A DNA stretch of 64,000 bases from Afipia sp049747295 (GTDB lineage Bacteria > Pseudomonadota > Alphaproteobacteria > Rhizobiales > Xanthobacteraceae), in assembly GCF_049747295.1 (NCBI RefSeq), contig NZ_JBMHJM010000001.1, positions 3,038,001 to 3,102,000 on the forward strand, in the 5' to 3' direction. The notes beneath the pieces are model-generated. The model worked only from the letters and a program-made list of their open reading frames with translations. It was not told where the DNA came from and searched no databases. Within the stretch, counting starts at the first letter, position 1, and every line of letters begins with the position of its first letter. A program made the position numbers and the translations under genes. Positions 53,820 through 62,260 of the stretch are shown here, piece after piece.

Positions 53820-55058
53820 ATGACTTCCGCATCGTTCGACTTTGCACCGTTGCTGGCTGATGGTTTGCCCCCTGCTGCGGCGAAATGGAATGGTTTTCCG
53901 AAATACAATTTTGTCGGCGGCAACAACGATCCCGATCAAGTTCCAGTCGATCGGTTGCTGGCGGCGTCGACCGCAGTGCTGACACGCGAAGGGACGACAC
54001 TTTCGACCTACGGCCTGAACAGCGGTCCGCTAGGCTATCGGCCGTTGCGCGAATTTCTTGTCGGCAAACTCAAGCGTGATGCCGGCATTTCCTGCTCGGC
54101 AGATGAAATCCTCATCACGTCGGGCTCTCTGCAAGGGCTTGATCTGGTCAACGCTATCCTGACATCGCCTGGTGACACGGTGCTGATCGAACAGGAGTGT
54201 TATCAAGGGTCGATCACCCGGCTGGTCCGGCGCGGCGTTAACATCGTGGGTATTCCGCTCGATAAGGATGGCATGCGGATCGATGCGGTCGCGGAGGCTC
54301 TTGAGAATCTCAAGCGCAAGGGGATTCGGCCGAAGTACATTTACACGATTCCGACAGTGCAGAATCCCACTGGCACAATCTTGGGCGAACAGCGTCGGCG
54401 CGAACTGCTGAAGTTGTCTGCTGACTATGGCGTGCCGATCTTCGAAGACGATTGTTATGCGGATCTGATCTGGAATGGCCAGCGCCCGCCGGCCCTTTAC
54501 GCCATGAGCGAAAATGGCGGTGTCATACACATCGGTTCGTTCTCCAAGTCGGTGGCCCCAGCTTTGCGCGTCGGCTACATCGTCGCGCCGTGGGCGGTGC
54601 TGTCGCGCATTCTTCCCATTAAAACCGATGCCGGCTCCGGCGCGCTTGAACAGATGGTGTTGGCGGAATTTTGCACGGCTCATTTTGCGGATCATGTGCC
54701 CAAGCTGACGCGCGGCCTTCGCGCCAAGCTGGATGCGTTGATGGAGGCGCTAGCCGAACAGTTCGGGACCTCGGCTGAATTCGAGGAGCCGAAAGGCGGC
54801 ATCTTCCTGTGGGTCAAGTTACCGGACAATGTCGATACAATGAAGCTGTATCAGCAGGCACTCGCATCGGGGATTGCGATCAATCCTGGCACGGAATGGT
54901 CGACCAACAAACCGCACAGCACGAGCAGGCTGAGGCTTTGCTTCGCCAGCCCATCGGTGCAGGAGATACGCGACGGCGTTGCGGCGCTCGCCGAGGTTTG
55001 TCGCCGTGAATTCGGCGTGCCCAGCCGGAGCGCGAACGTCGAGCGTGCCGCGAAGTAG
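53820..55058 (+). CDS. PLP-dependent aminotransferase, class I/II (2-aminoadipate type)
   Basis: A 412-residue aminotransferase without the GntR domain found in MocR regulators. It has YNFVGGNNDPDQVP, then YGLNSGPLGYRPLREFL, SGSLQGLDLV, PTVQNPTGTIL, the cofactor-linked Lys in HIGSFSKSVAPALRVGYI, and the C-terminal Arg in STSRLRLCFA. It resembles the LysN/ArAT-like group acting on 2-aminoadipate or aromatic amino acids. GGAGAG precedes ATG 53820. An SRPBCC gene follows 17 bases later. Confidence 0.92.
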   Translation: MTSASFDFAPLLADGLPPAAAKWNGFPKYNFVGGNNDPDQVPVDRLLAASTAVLTREGTTLSTYGLNSGPLGYRPLREFLVGKLKRDAGISCSADEILITSGSLQGLDLVNAILTSPGDTVLIEQECYQGSITRLVRRGVNIVGIPLDKDGMRIDAVAEALENLKRKGIRPKYIYTIPTVQNPTGTILGEQRRRELLKLSADYGVPIFEDDCYADLIWNGQRPPALYAMSENGGVIHIGSFSKSVAPALRVGYIVAPWAVLSRILPIKTDAGSGALEQMVLAEFCTAHFADHVPKLTRGLRAKLDALMEALAEQFGTSAEFEEPKGGIFLWVKLPDNVDTMKLYQQALASGIAINPGTEWSTNKPHSTSRLRLCFASPSVQEIRDGVAALAEVCRREFGVPSRSANVERAAK

Positions 55059-55075
55059 AAATTTGGAGAAGAGAG

Positions 55076-55606
55076 TTGCTGAGGAAGATCCTGTTCGGCC
55101 TCGCGACGCTGCTGGTCGTTCTGGTTGTGATTATCATCACCCAGCCGTCGGAATATCGTGTGTCGCGAACACTGACGATGTCCGCGCCCGCGCCGGATAT
55201 CTTCGCTCAGCTCAACGATTTCCACCGCTGGGAAGCCTGGTCGCCATGGGCCAAGCTCGATCCGGCAGCGAAAGTGTCGTTTGAGGGCGCATCGACCGGC
55301 AAGGGCGCCGTCTTTGCGTGGTCCGGCAATAGCAAAGTGGGCGAGGGGCGGATGACGCTGGTCGAGAGCGAGCCAGATCATCTCGTCAGGACTCGTACGG
55401 ACTTTGTGAAGCCGTTCGTCGGCAGCAGCTACAGCGAATTTACGTTGCGCCCTGAAGGCAGCGGCACGGTCGTATCTTGGACGATGTTCGGTCAGAACGA
55501 TTTCATCGGCAAGGCGATGTGCCTGGTCATCAGCATGGACAAGATGCTGGGCGGTGAAATGGAGAAAGGGCTGGCCAGCGTTAAAGGGTTGGTTGAAGCA
55601 AAATAA
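55076..55606 (+). CDS. SRPBCC/polyketide-cyclase-like protein with an N-terminal membrane anchor
   Basis: A 176-residue protein. An N-terminal helix (ILFGLATLLVVLVVIIIT) anchors or exports it, followed by the SRPBCC domain (VSRTLTMSAPAPDIFAQLNDFHRWEAWSPWAKLDP). The start is TTG at 55076 with GGAGAAG upstream. Probable operon with the aminotransferase. The ligand is unknown. Confidence 0.85.
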   Translation: MLRKILFGLATLLVVLVVIIITQPSEYRVSRTLTMSAPAPDIFAQLNDFHRWEAWSPWAKLDPAAKVSFEGASTGKGAVFAWSGNSKVGEGRMTLVESEPDHLVRTRTDFVKPFVGSSYSEFTLRPEGSGTVVSWTMFGQNDFIGKAMCLVISMDKMLGGEMEKGLASVKGLVEAK

Positions 55607-55610
55607 GGAA

Positions 55611-55639
55611 CGCCGGCGAGGATGGCTCCTGCGCCGGCG
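55611..55639. terminator. Probable terminator hairpin between convergent genes
   Basis: CGCCGGCG occurs at 55611-55618 and 55632-55639; because it is self-complementary the copies pair around a 13-nt loop. No T-tract follows on either side. Confidence 0.35.
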
Positions 55640-55660
55640 CTTGGTTTGAGTGGTTCGGGA

Positions 55661-57037
55661 TCAGGCCGCAGCCGCGCTCCGCAATTCGCCGGAGCCGGGC
55701 GGTGGGATTGGCTGACCGTCGTCGGCGTATTCGTTCAGCTTGTTGCGCAGCGTCCGGATCGAGATGCCGAGAATATTCGCCGCATGGGTGCGATTGCCGA
55801 GGCAGTGCTTGAGCGTCTCCAGAATGAGATCGCGCTCGACGTCCGCCACCGTGCGGCCGACCAGTGCGCGCGTCACTTGCTCTGCGGCGAGCGTCGCGTG
55901 AGCCACGACTGGCGCGGTCTTGGTGAGATCGAGACGATCGCCATCGGGTGACAGAATGGCATCGGCCCCGATTTCGTCACCGCTCGCCATCAGCACCGCG
56001 CGGTGCATGGTGTTCTCGAGCTCGCGGACGTTGCCTTGCCAGCGGTTGGTGGTCAGGATGCGACGCGCATCGGTGGAAATGGGCCGCAGGGGAACGCCGT
56101 TGGCGTCGGAATACTTCTTGGCGAAGTGTTGAGCGAGTTCGAGAATGTCGGCCGGCCGATCGCGGAGCGCCGGAATTTTCAAATTCACGACATTGAGCCG
56201 GAACAGCAGGTCTTCGCGGAAGGTGCCTTCCCGCACGGCATCCGAAAGGTTTCGGTTGGAGGTTGCGATAATCCGGATGTCGACCGGGACGGGGCGCGTG
56301 CCGCCGACGCGATCGATCACGCGCTCCTGGATTGCGCGCAGCAGCTTCGATTGCAGACGCACGTCCATTTCCGAGATTTCGTCCAGCAGCAGTGTACCCC
56401 CGGTGGCCTCCTCGAACTTGCCGATGCGTCGCGCGATGGCACCGGTGAACGCGCCTTTTTCGTGGCCGAAGAGTTCGGATTCCAGAAGATGCTCAGGGAT
56501 CGCCGCACAGTTGACCGAGATGAACGGCCGTTTGGCGCGATTTGAGCGGGTATGAACGTAACGGGCGAGGACTTCCTTGCCCGTGCCGGACTCGCCGGTG
56601 ATCATGACGGAGGCATCCGAGCCGGCGATCTGCTGGGCCAGCTTGATGACCTTCGCCATCACTTCATCGCGGTAGATGAGATCGCGGGAATCGTTCGCGA
56701 CCGCGGCAAGAACCGCCGCGATCAGTTCCGGATCGGGAGGCAGGGGGATGTATTCTTTGGCGCCCGCGTGGATCGCCGCGACAGCCGCGCGCGCATCGGT
56801 GGTGATGCCGCAGGCGACGATGGGCACATGGATGTGCTCCGCTTCAAGCCGCATGACGAGATCGCGGATATCCAGCGCAACATCGACCAGTAGAAGATCC
56901 GCGCCTTTGCCGCCGCGGACAACGCGCATCGCCTGCTCGCTGTCCTCAGCGTGGGTCACCGTTGCACCGCTTTCCATGGCGATCTTGGTCGCCGTGGTGA
57001 GCTGTCCTTTCAAAGTGCCGACAATGAGAAGCCGCAT
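55661..57037 (-). CDS. flbD: Sigma-54-dependent flagellar regulator
   Basis: A 458-residue activator of class III flagellar genes. Residues 1-120 are a receiver-like domain lacking the paired acidic residues of a normal phosphorylation site (start MRLLIVGTLKGQLT). The AAA+ domain has Walker A GESGTGKE, the sigma-54-contact loop GAFTGAI, and Walker B GGTLLLDEISEM. A Fis-type HTH ends it (HCLGNRTHAANILGISIRTLRNKL). In Caulobacter FlbD works with FliX and without phosphorylation of a standard pocket, which fits this receiver. It is the last gene of the fliF operon. Confidence 0.94.
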   Translation of the reverse strand: MRLLIVGTLKGQLTTATKIAMESGATVTHAEDSEQAMRVVRGGKGADLLLVDVALDIRDLVMRLEAEHIHVPIVACGITTDARAAVAAIHAGAKEYIPLPPDPELIAAVLAAVANDSRDLIYRDEVMAKVIKLAQQIAGSDASVMITGESGTGKEVLARYVHTRSNRAKRPFISVNCAAIPEHLLESELFGHEKGAFTGAIARRIGKFEEATGGTLLLDEISEMDVRLQSKLLRAIQERVIDRVGGTRPVPVDIRIIATSNRNLSDAVREGTFREDLLFRLNVVNLKIPALRDRPADILELAQHFAKKYSDANGVPLRPISTDARRILTTNRWQGNVRELENTMHRAVLMASGDEIGADAILSPDGDRLDLTKTAPVVAHATLAAEQVTRALVGRTVADVERDLILETLKHCLGNRTHAANILGISIRTLRNKLNEYADDGQPIPPPGSGELRSAAAA

Positions 57038-57096
57038 GGTATACTCCTGTTGATATCCCGCACCATTCGCGGCGGCAGGTCGTTAAGTCACAACAA

Positions 57097-57450
57097 TTAA
57101 GCGCGTTCAGCCTTGATGATTTCGGTCATGGTCACGCCAAGCTTGTCCTCGACGAGGACGACTTCCCCGCGTGCAACGAGCCGGTTGTTGACATAGATGT
57201 CGATGGCTTCGCCGACGCGGCGATCAAGTTCGAGAACCGTGCCGGGTCCCAGCTTCAGCAGGTTGGCCACATCCATTTTGGATCGGCCAAGCACTGCGGA
57301 AACTTGCACCGGAACGTCGAAGACGGCTTCGAGATCGGAGGCAATTCGGCCGGCATAATCATCGTCGTCGAACATCTCTTGATCATCGAGCGGCGGTGCG
57401 TCAGCGGCATTGAGATCTGGAAGCGGAATATTGCCGTCGGTATCACTCAT
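57097..57450 (-). CDS. fliN: Flagellar motor switch protein
   Basis: A 117-residue protein with an acidic N-terminus (DDQEMFDDDDYAG) and the SpoA/FliN domain (VFDVPVQVSAVLGRSKMDVANLLKLGPGTVLELDRRVGEAIDIYVNNRLVARGEVVLVEDKLGVTMTEI). FliN forms the lower C-ring with FliM and controls the switch. The ATG overlaps the fliH stop. fliM is not in this window. Confidence 0.96.
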   Translation of the reverse strand: MSDTDGNIPLPDLNAADAPPLDDQEMFDDDDYAGRIASDLEAVFDVPVQVSAVLGRSKMDVANLLKLGPGTVLELDRRVGEAIDIYVNNRLVARGEVVLVEDKLGVTMTEIIKAERA

Positions 57451-58085
57451 GATTGACCCCCATTGCGCGACGCCAGATAGCGCCCGACAAGTTCATTGAT
57501 TTTGATGTCGATCGCCGCGCGATCGAGCGTGACACCACCGTCGGCCCATTCGATTTTGCAGTCGCCGGTTGGAATGTCGGGTTCTGCGAGGATGACGAGA
57601 CGCCCTTCGAAGCCGCTGCGCCTGGCGAGCTGTTCGACCCGTTCGCGGGCCGAGTCATACAGAGCATCGTTGATCCGGACGACGATATGCGGCGTCGATG
57701 TCAGGTGCCGGAAGCAATCGCTGACCAGCGAAGTGATCTCTGTCAGGGGCTCCGCAGCCATCAGCTCGGTGCAAAGCTTGCGCGCAACGGCGAGGGCGAC
57801 TTCAACAGCCTCCGTTTCCATCCGGTTTTCGACGGTCGCAAAGTTCTTGGCGATGGTCCCGACAGAGGCTTCGATGCCGGCGAGAGCTTGCGCCATCTGC
57901 CGGTCGCTCATCACCTTGGCTTCGCGTTGGGCTGCATCGAAACCTGCGCGATAGCTGCGCGCTTCGGCATCGGCGACACGTTTGGCGATCTCTTCGGGGG
58001 TAGGGACGTGTTCCTTGGCGGCATTCGGATCCTGCGCCGGTGCGGCGAAATCGATGTCGAAAAGGAATTTTGCTGGTGAGCCCAT
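57447..58085 (-). CDS. fliH: Flagellar assembly protein
   Basis: A 212-residue protein: a disordered, acidic N-terminus, a coiled coil (about 30-100, PTPEEIAKRVADAEARSYRAGFDAAQREA), and a C-terminal domain ending LDRAAIDIKINELVGRYL. FliH regulates the export ATPase FliI. This form is short and divergent, as FlbE is in Caulobacter. Both ends overlap neighbouring genes. Confidence 0.9.
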   Translation of the reverse strand: MGSPAKFLFDIDFAAPAQDPNAAKEHVPTPEEIAKRVADAEARSYRAGFDAAQREAKVMSDRQMAQALAGIEASVGTIAKNFATVENRMETEAVEVALAVARKLCTELMAAEPLTEITSLVSDCFRHLTSTPHIVVRINDALYDSARERVEQLARRSGFEGRLVILAEPDIPTGDCKIEWADGGVTLDRAAIDIKINELVGRYLASRNGGQS

Positions 58086-59212
58086 TAATACACCAGCTCG
58101 TCGTCAGCACGATTTTTCTGCAGCATGATTTCACCCTTGGCGGCGAGATCCTTGGCAAGGTTGACCAGAAGTGCCTGCGCTTCGTCGACATCGCGCAGTC
58201 GAACGGGACCAGCTGCGGCCATGTCGTCGGTGAGCATCTTGGCGGCGCGGCTCGACATATTGCCGAGGAAGAAGGCACGAACCGTCTCGTTCGCACCCTT
58301 CAAGGCAATGCCCAGCTTGTCCTTGTCGACATGCCGCATGAGCGTTTGAGCCGATCCGGCATCGAGTTTCACCAGATCGTCGAAGGTGAACATCAGCGCC
58401 TTGATGCGTTCGGCGGATTCGCGGTTGTCTTCTTCCAGAGAGGTGAGGAAGCGAGTTTCGGTCTGGCGGTCGAAATTGTTGAAGATTTCGGCCATGACTT
58501 CATGGGCGTCGCGCCGGCGGGTCTGCGAGAGGTTCGACATGAACTCAACACGCAGGGTCTGCTCGATGCGTTCGACGACCTCCTTCTGGACTGCTTCCAT
58601 CTTCAGCATGCGGCCGACGACGTCGAGCGCCATGTCTTCCGGCAGGATGGCCAGCACGCGCGCTGCGTGTTCAGGCTTCAGCTTCGACAGCACGACGGCG
58701 ATGGTCTGCGGATATTCGTTCTTGAGGTAGTTGGCGAGAACCTCTTCCTGCACGTTGGAAAGTTTTTCCCACATGTTGCGGCCGACGGGGCCGCGGATTT
58801 CGTCCATGATTCCGGTCACGCGATCGGATGGCAGATATTGATGGAGCAGACGTTCGGTCGCGTCGAAGTTGCCCATCAATGCGCCGGAAGCGGACATGCG
58901 TGACACGAACTCCAGCAGCAGGTCCTCAACCACTTCCGCTTCGATGGTGCCCAGGTTGGCCATCACGCCGGATAGTTCGCGCACTTCATCGTCGTGCAGC
59001 AGAGACCAGACTTTGGATCCATATTTTTCGCCGAGCGCCAGCATCATGATGGCGGCACGCTTGGGGCCCGGGAGAGGGGCACTTTGGGCACGGCCGCTCT
59101 GACGACTTGCCAGGGTTGCAACAACGCCCGTGATGTCATTCGTGTTGGCTGCGGTCGCGTCAGCGGAAGGTTGCGCCGTCGGATTGTTGGTTAGAGCTGG
59201 AGGTGTTGCCAT
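58085..59212 (-). CDS. fliG: Flagellar motor switch protein
   Basis: A 375-residue C-ring protein. The N-domain (KRAAIMMLALGEKYGSKVWSLLHDDEV) binds FliF; the middle domain has EYPQTIAVVLSKLKPEHAARVLAILPEDM; the C-domain contains the charged torque helix DDLVKLDAGSAQTLMRHVDKDKLGIALKGANE. It interacts with the MotA stator. An N-terminal tail of about 40 residues is extra relative to E. coli. One base separates its stop from the fliH ATG region; the operon order is fliF, fliG, fliH, fliN, flbD. Confidence 0.97.
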   Translation of the reverse strand: MATPPALTNNPTAQPSADATAANTNDITGVVATLASRQSGRAQSAPLPGPKRAAIMMLALGEKYGSKVWSLLHDDEVRELSGVMANLGTIEAEVVEDLLLEFVSRMSASGALMGNFDATERLLHQYLPSDRVTGIMDEIRGPVGRNMWEKLSNVQEEVLANYLKNEYPQTIAVVLSKLKPEHAARVLAILPEDMALDVVGRMLKMEAVQKEVVERIEQTLRVEFMSNLSQTRRRDAHEVMAEIFNNFDRQTETRFLTSLEEDNRESAERIKALMFTFDDLVKLDAGSAQTLMRHVDKDKLGIALKGANETVRAFFLGNMSSRAAKMLTDDMAAAGPVRLRDVDEAQALLVNLAKDLAAKGEIMLQKNRADDELVY

Positions 59213-59218
59213 GTCGGG

Positions 59219-60811
59219 TTACGCCGGTTCTGCGAGCCATTGACGAATGATGGAGACGGTTTCGTTCGGATTACGTTCGGCGAGTTCGCCGACGCGGTGC
59301 ACGGATTGAGCGTGGACCTGGCCTTGAACCTGCGCGACATCGATCATTGTATTCGCGACGAGCTGAGCGGGCTCCGGTTCGGCGGGGGACGCCAACAGCG
59401 GCGCAGGCTCCGGTACAGGATCGGAAGCCAGTACGCGTTTGAGAAGCGGGCGTACCACCATGAACACCACGACCAGCCCGAGGATCATCATCACGCCTAG
59501 CTCGACGAAGTACATGATGTCGTCTTTGGTGAACTGGAACATCCCAAGGAGACCCTTCGGCTCCTGGGAAGGGATGATGGATGGACCTTCAGCAAACCGC
59601 AGGTTGACAACCTCGACCTGATCGCCGCGCTTCTGGTCGAAACCGATCGCCGAGCGGACCAAGGTGCCGATGCGATCGAGTTCTTCCTGCGGGCGTGCGG
59701 CGTAGACGACTTCGCCCTTGTCGTTCTTGGTATAGCTGCCGTCGACGAGCACAGCGACGGAGATACGGTTGACGCGGCCGGCTTCGATGACTTCGGTCTT
59801 GGTGGTGCGGGAAATCTCGTAATTATTGATTTCCTCGCTCTTTTTGCTTTGATCTTTCGCCGTGGCTGCCGAAGTCTGTCCCTGATTGCCCGGGAGCTCG
59901 TTGTTGACGGTGACTTGTCCATCGCGGCCGTCTGAAGTTTGAGACGCTTCTTCGCGCGATTGGCTCGACCGCAGCACGCGGCCCTCGGGATCGAACTTGT
60001 CGGAGGTCTGCGTGATCTTGTTGTAGTCGAAGTCGGCGGAGAGCTGAACTCGCGCACGCCCGGCACCGACCACGGACGAGACAATCGCCTCGACTTGATC
60101 GCGCAAGCGCTTCTCGTAGGCAGAACGACGTTCATCTCCGCCGGCACCATCGCCGGCTCCGTCTTCGGCGGCGCCGTTGGCCAGCAATTGTCCGGTTTCA
60201 TCGACGATCGAGACGCGTTGCGCTTTCATGCCGTTGACCGCGGAGGCGACGATGTGGCGGATCGCACGAACCTGCTGGGGCTCAAGCGCGCCGCGGACAC
60301 GCAGCACGATGGAAGCTGAAGGCTCCGGCGTTTCGCGCGAGAACAGCGGCCGCTCGGGCAACACGAGGTGGACGCGTGCGGCCTGGATGCGGTCGATGCC
60401 CTTGATGGTACGGGCCAGTTCGCCTTCGAGGGCGCGCAGATGATTGATGTTCTGGACGAAGCTGGTAGAGCCGAGGGCGTCGGACTTGTCAAAAATCTCG
60501 TAACCGATGCCACCGCCTTTAGGCAGGCCGCCTTCGGCCAGCTTCATGCGCAGCCGCGTGACCTTGTCCTTCGGCACCATAATGACGGCGCCGTCGTTCT
60601 TCATTTCGTAAGGGATGTTCTGGCGCTCGAGATCCTTGATGATCGCCGAGGAGTCTTCGTAGCTCAGGTCTGTGAAGAGGGTCATCATGGGCGGTGTCGT
60701 AACGCGCATGATGACGAAGCCAAAGAAGCCGATGAGAGCCAGCGTCACGGCGCCCATCGCTGCCATGCGTGCTGCGCCCAGACTTTTCAAAAATTCCAGA
60801 AGACCTTGCAA
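59219..60811 (-). CDS. fliF: Flagellar MS-ring protein
   Basis: A 530-residue membrane protein with an N-terminal helix (MAAMGAVTLALIGFFGFVIM) and a C-terminal helix (DIMYFVELGVMMILGLVVVFMVVRPLL) that anchor the MS ring. YscJ/FliF ring domains (about 50-250) and a polar disordered loop (about 270-330) lie between. The C-terminal tail binds FliG. It starts the operon. Upstream bases contain two GTTAAC sites (60883-60898) spaced like a shortened CtrA box. Confidence 0.97.
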   Translation of the reverse strand: MQGLLEFLKSLGAARMAAMGAVTLALIGFFGFVIMRVTTPPMMTLFTDLSYEDSSAIIKDLERQNIPYEMKNDGAVIMVPKDKVTRLRMKLAEGGLPKGGGIGYEIFDKSDALGSTSFVQNINHLRALEGELARTIKGIDRIQAARVHLVLPERPLFSRETPEPSASIVLRVRGALEPQQVRAIRHIVASAVNGMKAQRVSIVDETGQLLANGAAEDGAGDGAGGDERRSAYEKRLRDQVEAIVSSVVGAGRARVQLSADFDYNKITQTSDKFDPEGRVLRSSQSREEASQTSDGRDGQVTVNNELPGNQGQTSAATAKDQSKKSEEINNYEISRTTKTEVIEAGRVNRISVAVLVDGSYTKNDKGEVVYAARPQEELDRIGTLVRSAIGFDQKRGDQVEVVNLRFAEGPSIIPSQEPKGLLGMFQFTKDDIMYFVELGVMMILGLVVVFMVVRPLLKRVLASDPVPEPAPLLASPAEPEPAQLVANTMIDVAQVQGQVHAQSVHRVGELAERNPNETVSIIRQWLAEPA

Positions 60812-60882
60812 GACTCAGCCCGCCCCAAGATTCGGCACCACGTGCCACTGGGCAGAATTTGCCTAGATATGGTTTCCATATG

Positions 60883-60898
60883 GTTAACGGCGGTTAAC
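60883..60898. promoter_or_regulatory. CtrA-like site upstream of fliF (spacing one base short)
   Basis: Two GTTAAC sequences give TTAA-N6-TTAAC, against the consensus N7. The position, about 75 bases before fliF, suits a class II flagellar promoter. It is a near match only. Confidence 0.35.
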
Positions 60899-61018
60899 AG
60901 CTCCTACGAGTTTCTTAAAGTTGGTCACCGGCGCCATCATGAGAACCAAGGCTTTTTACTGAACCGCTTTTTATTGATTCAGGGTGTGAGGGGGCTGATT
61001 TTCACGGCGCAATAGCGT

Positions 61019-61050
61019 CGAAGCCGGCTTCAGGTCTGAAGCCGGCTTCG
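61019..61050. repeat. Perfect 14-bp inverted repeat between sciP and fliF
   Basis: CGAAGCCGGCTTCA and its complement surround a 4-nt loop (GGTC). It lies 31 bases after the sciP stop. No T-tract follows in either direction, so it may be a Rho-independent-like stop of low strength or an RNA-stability element. Confidence 0.7.
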
Positions 61051-61080
61051 AAACACTAACGAAAGGTAAATATCGAGGTT

Positions 61081-61356
61081 TTACTGGCGATACTGCTGGA
61101 TGCGGGTGGTGCGCAATCCGGCCAGACCATGCTGGTCGATGGAGAATTGCCAGGACAGGAATTCGTCAACAGTTAGCGTATAGCGACTGCAGGCTTCTTC
61201 GAGGGACAACAGGCCACCGCGAACGGCAGCCACGACCTCGGCTTTGCGACGGATGACCCATCGCTTGGTTCCGGGCGCGGGAAGGTCCGCAATCGTTAAC
61301 GGACTTCCATCGGGCCCGATGACGTACTTCACCCTCGGGCGGTGGGGTTCTGTCAT
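61081..61356 (-). CDS. sciP: CtrA inhibitor (DUF1153)
   Basis: A 91-residue protein matching SciP of Caulobacter: YVIGPDGSPLTIADLPAPGTKRWVIRRKAEVVAAVRGGLLSLEEACSRYTLTVDEFLSWQ. SciP binds CtrA and blocks its recruitment of RNA polymerase, limiting CtrA-driven transcription in G1. It sits between the fliF operon and flgD. Upstream is TTAA-N7-CTAA (61415-61429), a near CtrA site, which would give feedback control. Confidence 0.93.
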   Translation of the reverse strand: MTEPHRPRVKYVIGPDGSPLTIADLPAPGTKRWVIRRKAEVVAAVRGGLLSLEEACSRYTLTVDEFLSWQFSIDQHGLAGLRTTRIQQYRQ

Positions 61357-61414
61357 GGTGTACTCACAAACTCGAAAACTACTGAACTCGTGAGCTGACG
61401 TTACCCTGCGCCAC

Positions 61415-61429
61415 TTAAAATTTGCCTAA
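61415..61429. promoter_or_regulatory. Near-consensus CtrA site upstream of sciP
   Basis: TTAA at 61415-61418 and CTAA at 61426-61429 with seven bases between. One mismatch to TTAA-N7-TTAA. About 60 bases before the sciP ATG. Confidence 0.45.
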
Positions 61430-61477
61430 ACCCAAGCCTAGAATACGATTCTCCTTCGATTTGTCTCAAAAGTGTCA

Positions 61478-61500
61478 ACCCGGTCTCGAGGAGACCGGGT
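61478..61500. terminator. Terminator of flgD
   Basis: ACCCGGTCTC / GAGACCGGGT, a 10-bp perfect stem with a 3-nt loop (GAG). Reading leftwards, a short T-run follows within about 15 bases. Confidence 0.6.
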
Positions 61501-61526
61501 CTAAGGGAGCCTATCTGAAACGCCAA

Positions 61527-62249
61527 TCAGCTGCTCGTCCCACCGCTGCTGTTCGGAGCCACCACCCGCTTGATCTGGTCCGTCGTGTAATTCTGGCCGC
61601 CGATGGAGAGCAAAGCGGGGCTCGCCGTGAGATCGACGGAGTCCACCAGACCCTGCACCTCGGTGGGCACGGCCACGTTGTTGCCGTTGCTGTCCTTGGC
61701 CGTGATCGTCATCTTGTAGTTGCCGGTGGGCCATTGCGTGCCGTCATTGCCCTTGCCGTCCCATACGAAGCTGAAGTCGCCGCCTTTGATATCCATGTTG
61801 CCGGAATAGGCCGTACGGCCTGTCGAATCCTGGATGGTGATCGTTGCATCCACGTCTTTCGGTGCCGTCAGATTCCAGGTCGCATGTCCGTCGAACATTG
61901 CGGTGCTGCCATCGACGGCAACGGTCTGGCCGACATAGACGAGCGCCTGTGTCGATTGCGCCGACTTCTCGATGTTGACCAGCGAGGTGAGGGAGTCGTT
62001 GGTTTTGAGCTGCTGTTCGACTTGTGCGAACTGCACGAGCTGCTGGGTGAACTGGTTGGTATCCAGCGGATCGAGCGGGTTTTGGTTCTGCAGCTGAGTG
62101 GTCAGCAGTGTGAGGAACTGCTGAAAGTTATCTGCGATACCGCCCGCGCCGCCGGCGCCCGAGCTCGTGTCGGTGGTGGTCGGCGTTTTGGTTGACGGAG
62201 CTGATGTAGGGACTGGTGCCTGATTTGGAGCTGTAGATCCGACGGCCAT
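61527..62249 (-). CDS. flgD: Flagellar hook-assembly scaffold (hook cap)
   Basis: A 240-residue protein: a Thr/Pro-rich exported N-terminus, the FlgD core (NFQQFLTLLTTQLQNQNPLDPLDTNQFTQQLVQFAQVEQQL), then an Ig-like C-terminal part with a FLIP-type fold (FSFVWDGKGNDGTQWPTGNYKMTITA). FlgD caps the growing hook. It lies 11 bases after fliK, so the two are probably co-transcribed. Confidence 0.95.
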   Translation of the reverse strand: MAVGSTAPNQAPVPTSAPSTKTPTTTDTSSGAGGAGGIADNFQQFLTLLTTQLQNQNPLDPLDTNQFTQQLVQFAQVEQQLKTNDSLTSLVNIEKSAQSTQALVYVGQTVAVDGSTAMFDGHATWNLTAPKDVDATITIQDSTGRTAYSGNMDIKGGDFSFVWDGKGNDGTQWPTGNYKMTITAKDSNGNNVAVPTEVQGLVDSVDLTASPALLSIGGQNYTTDQIKRVVAPNSSGGTSS

Positions 62250-62260
62250 GTTTGATCTCC

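Noticed and set aside
60825..60847. Possible sigma-54 promoter (TGGCACG-like, minus strand) upstream of fliF
   Set aside because: The spacing between the GG and GC elements is two bases short of the required distance, and the match is part of a GGCACCACGTGCCA near-palindrome.
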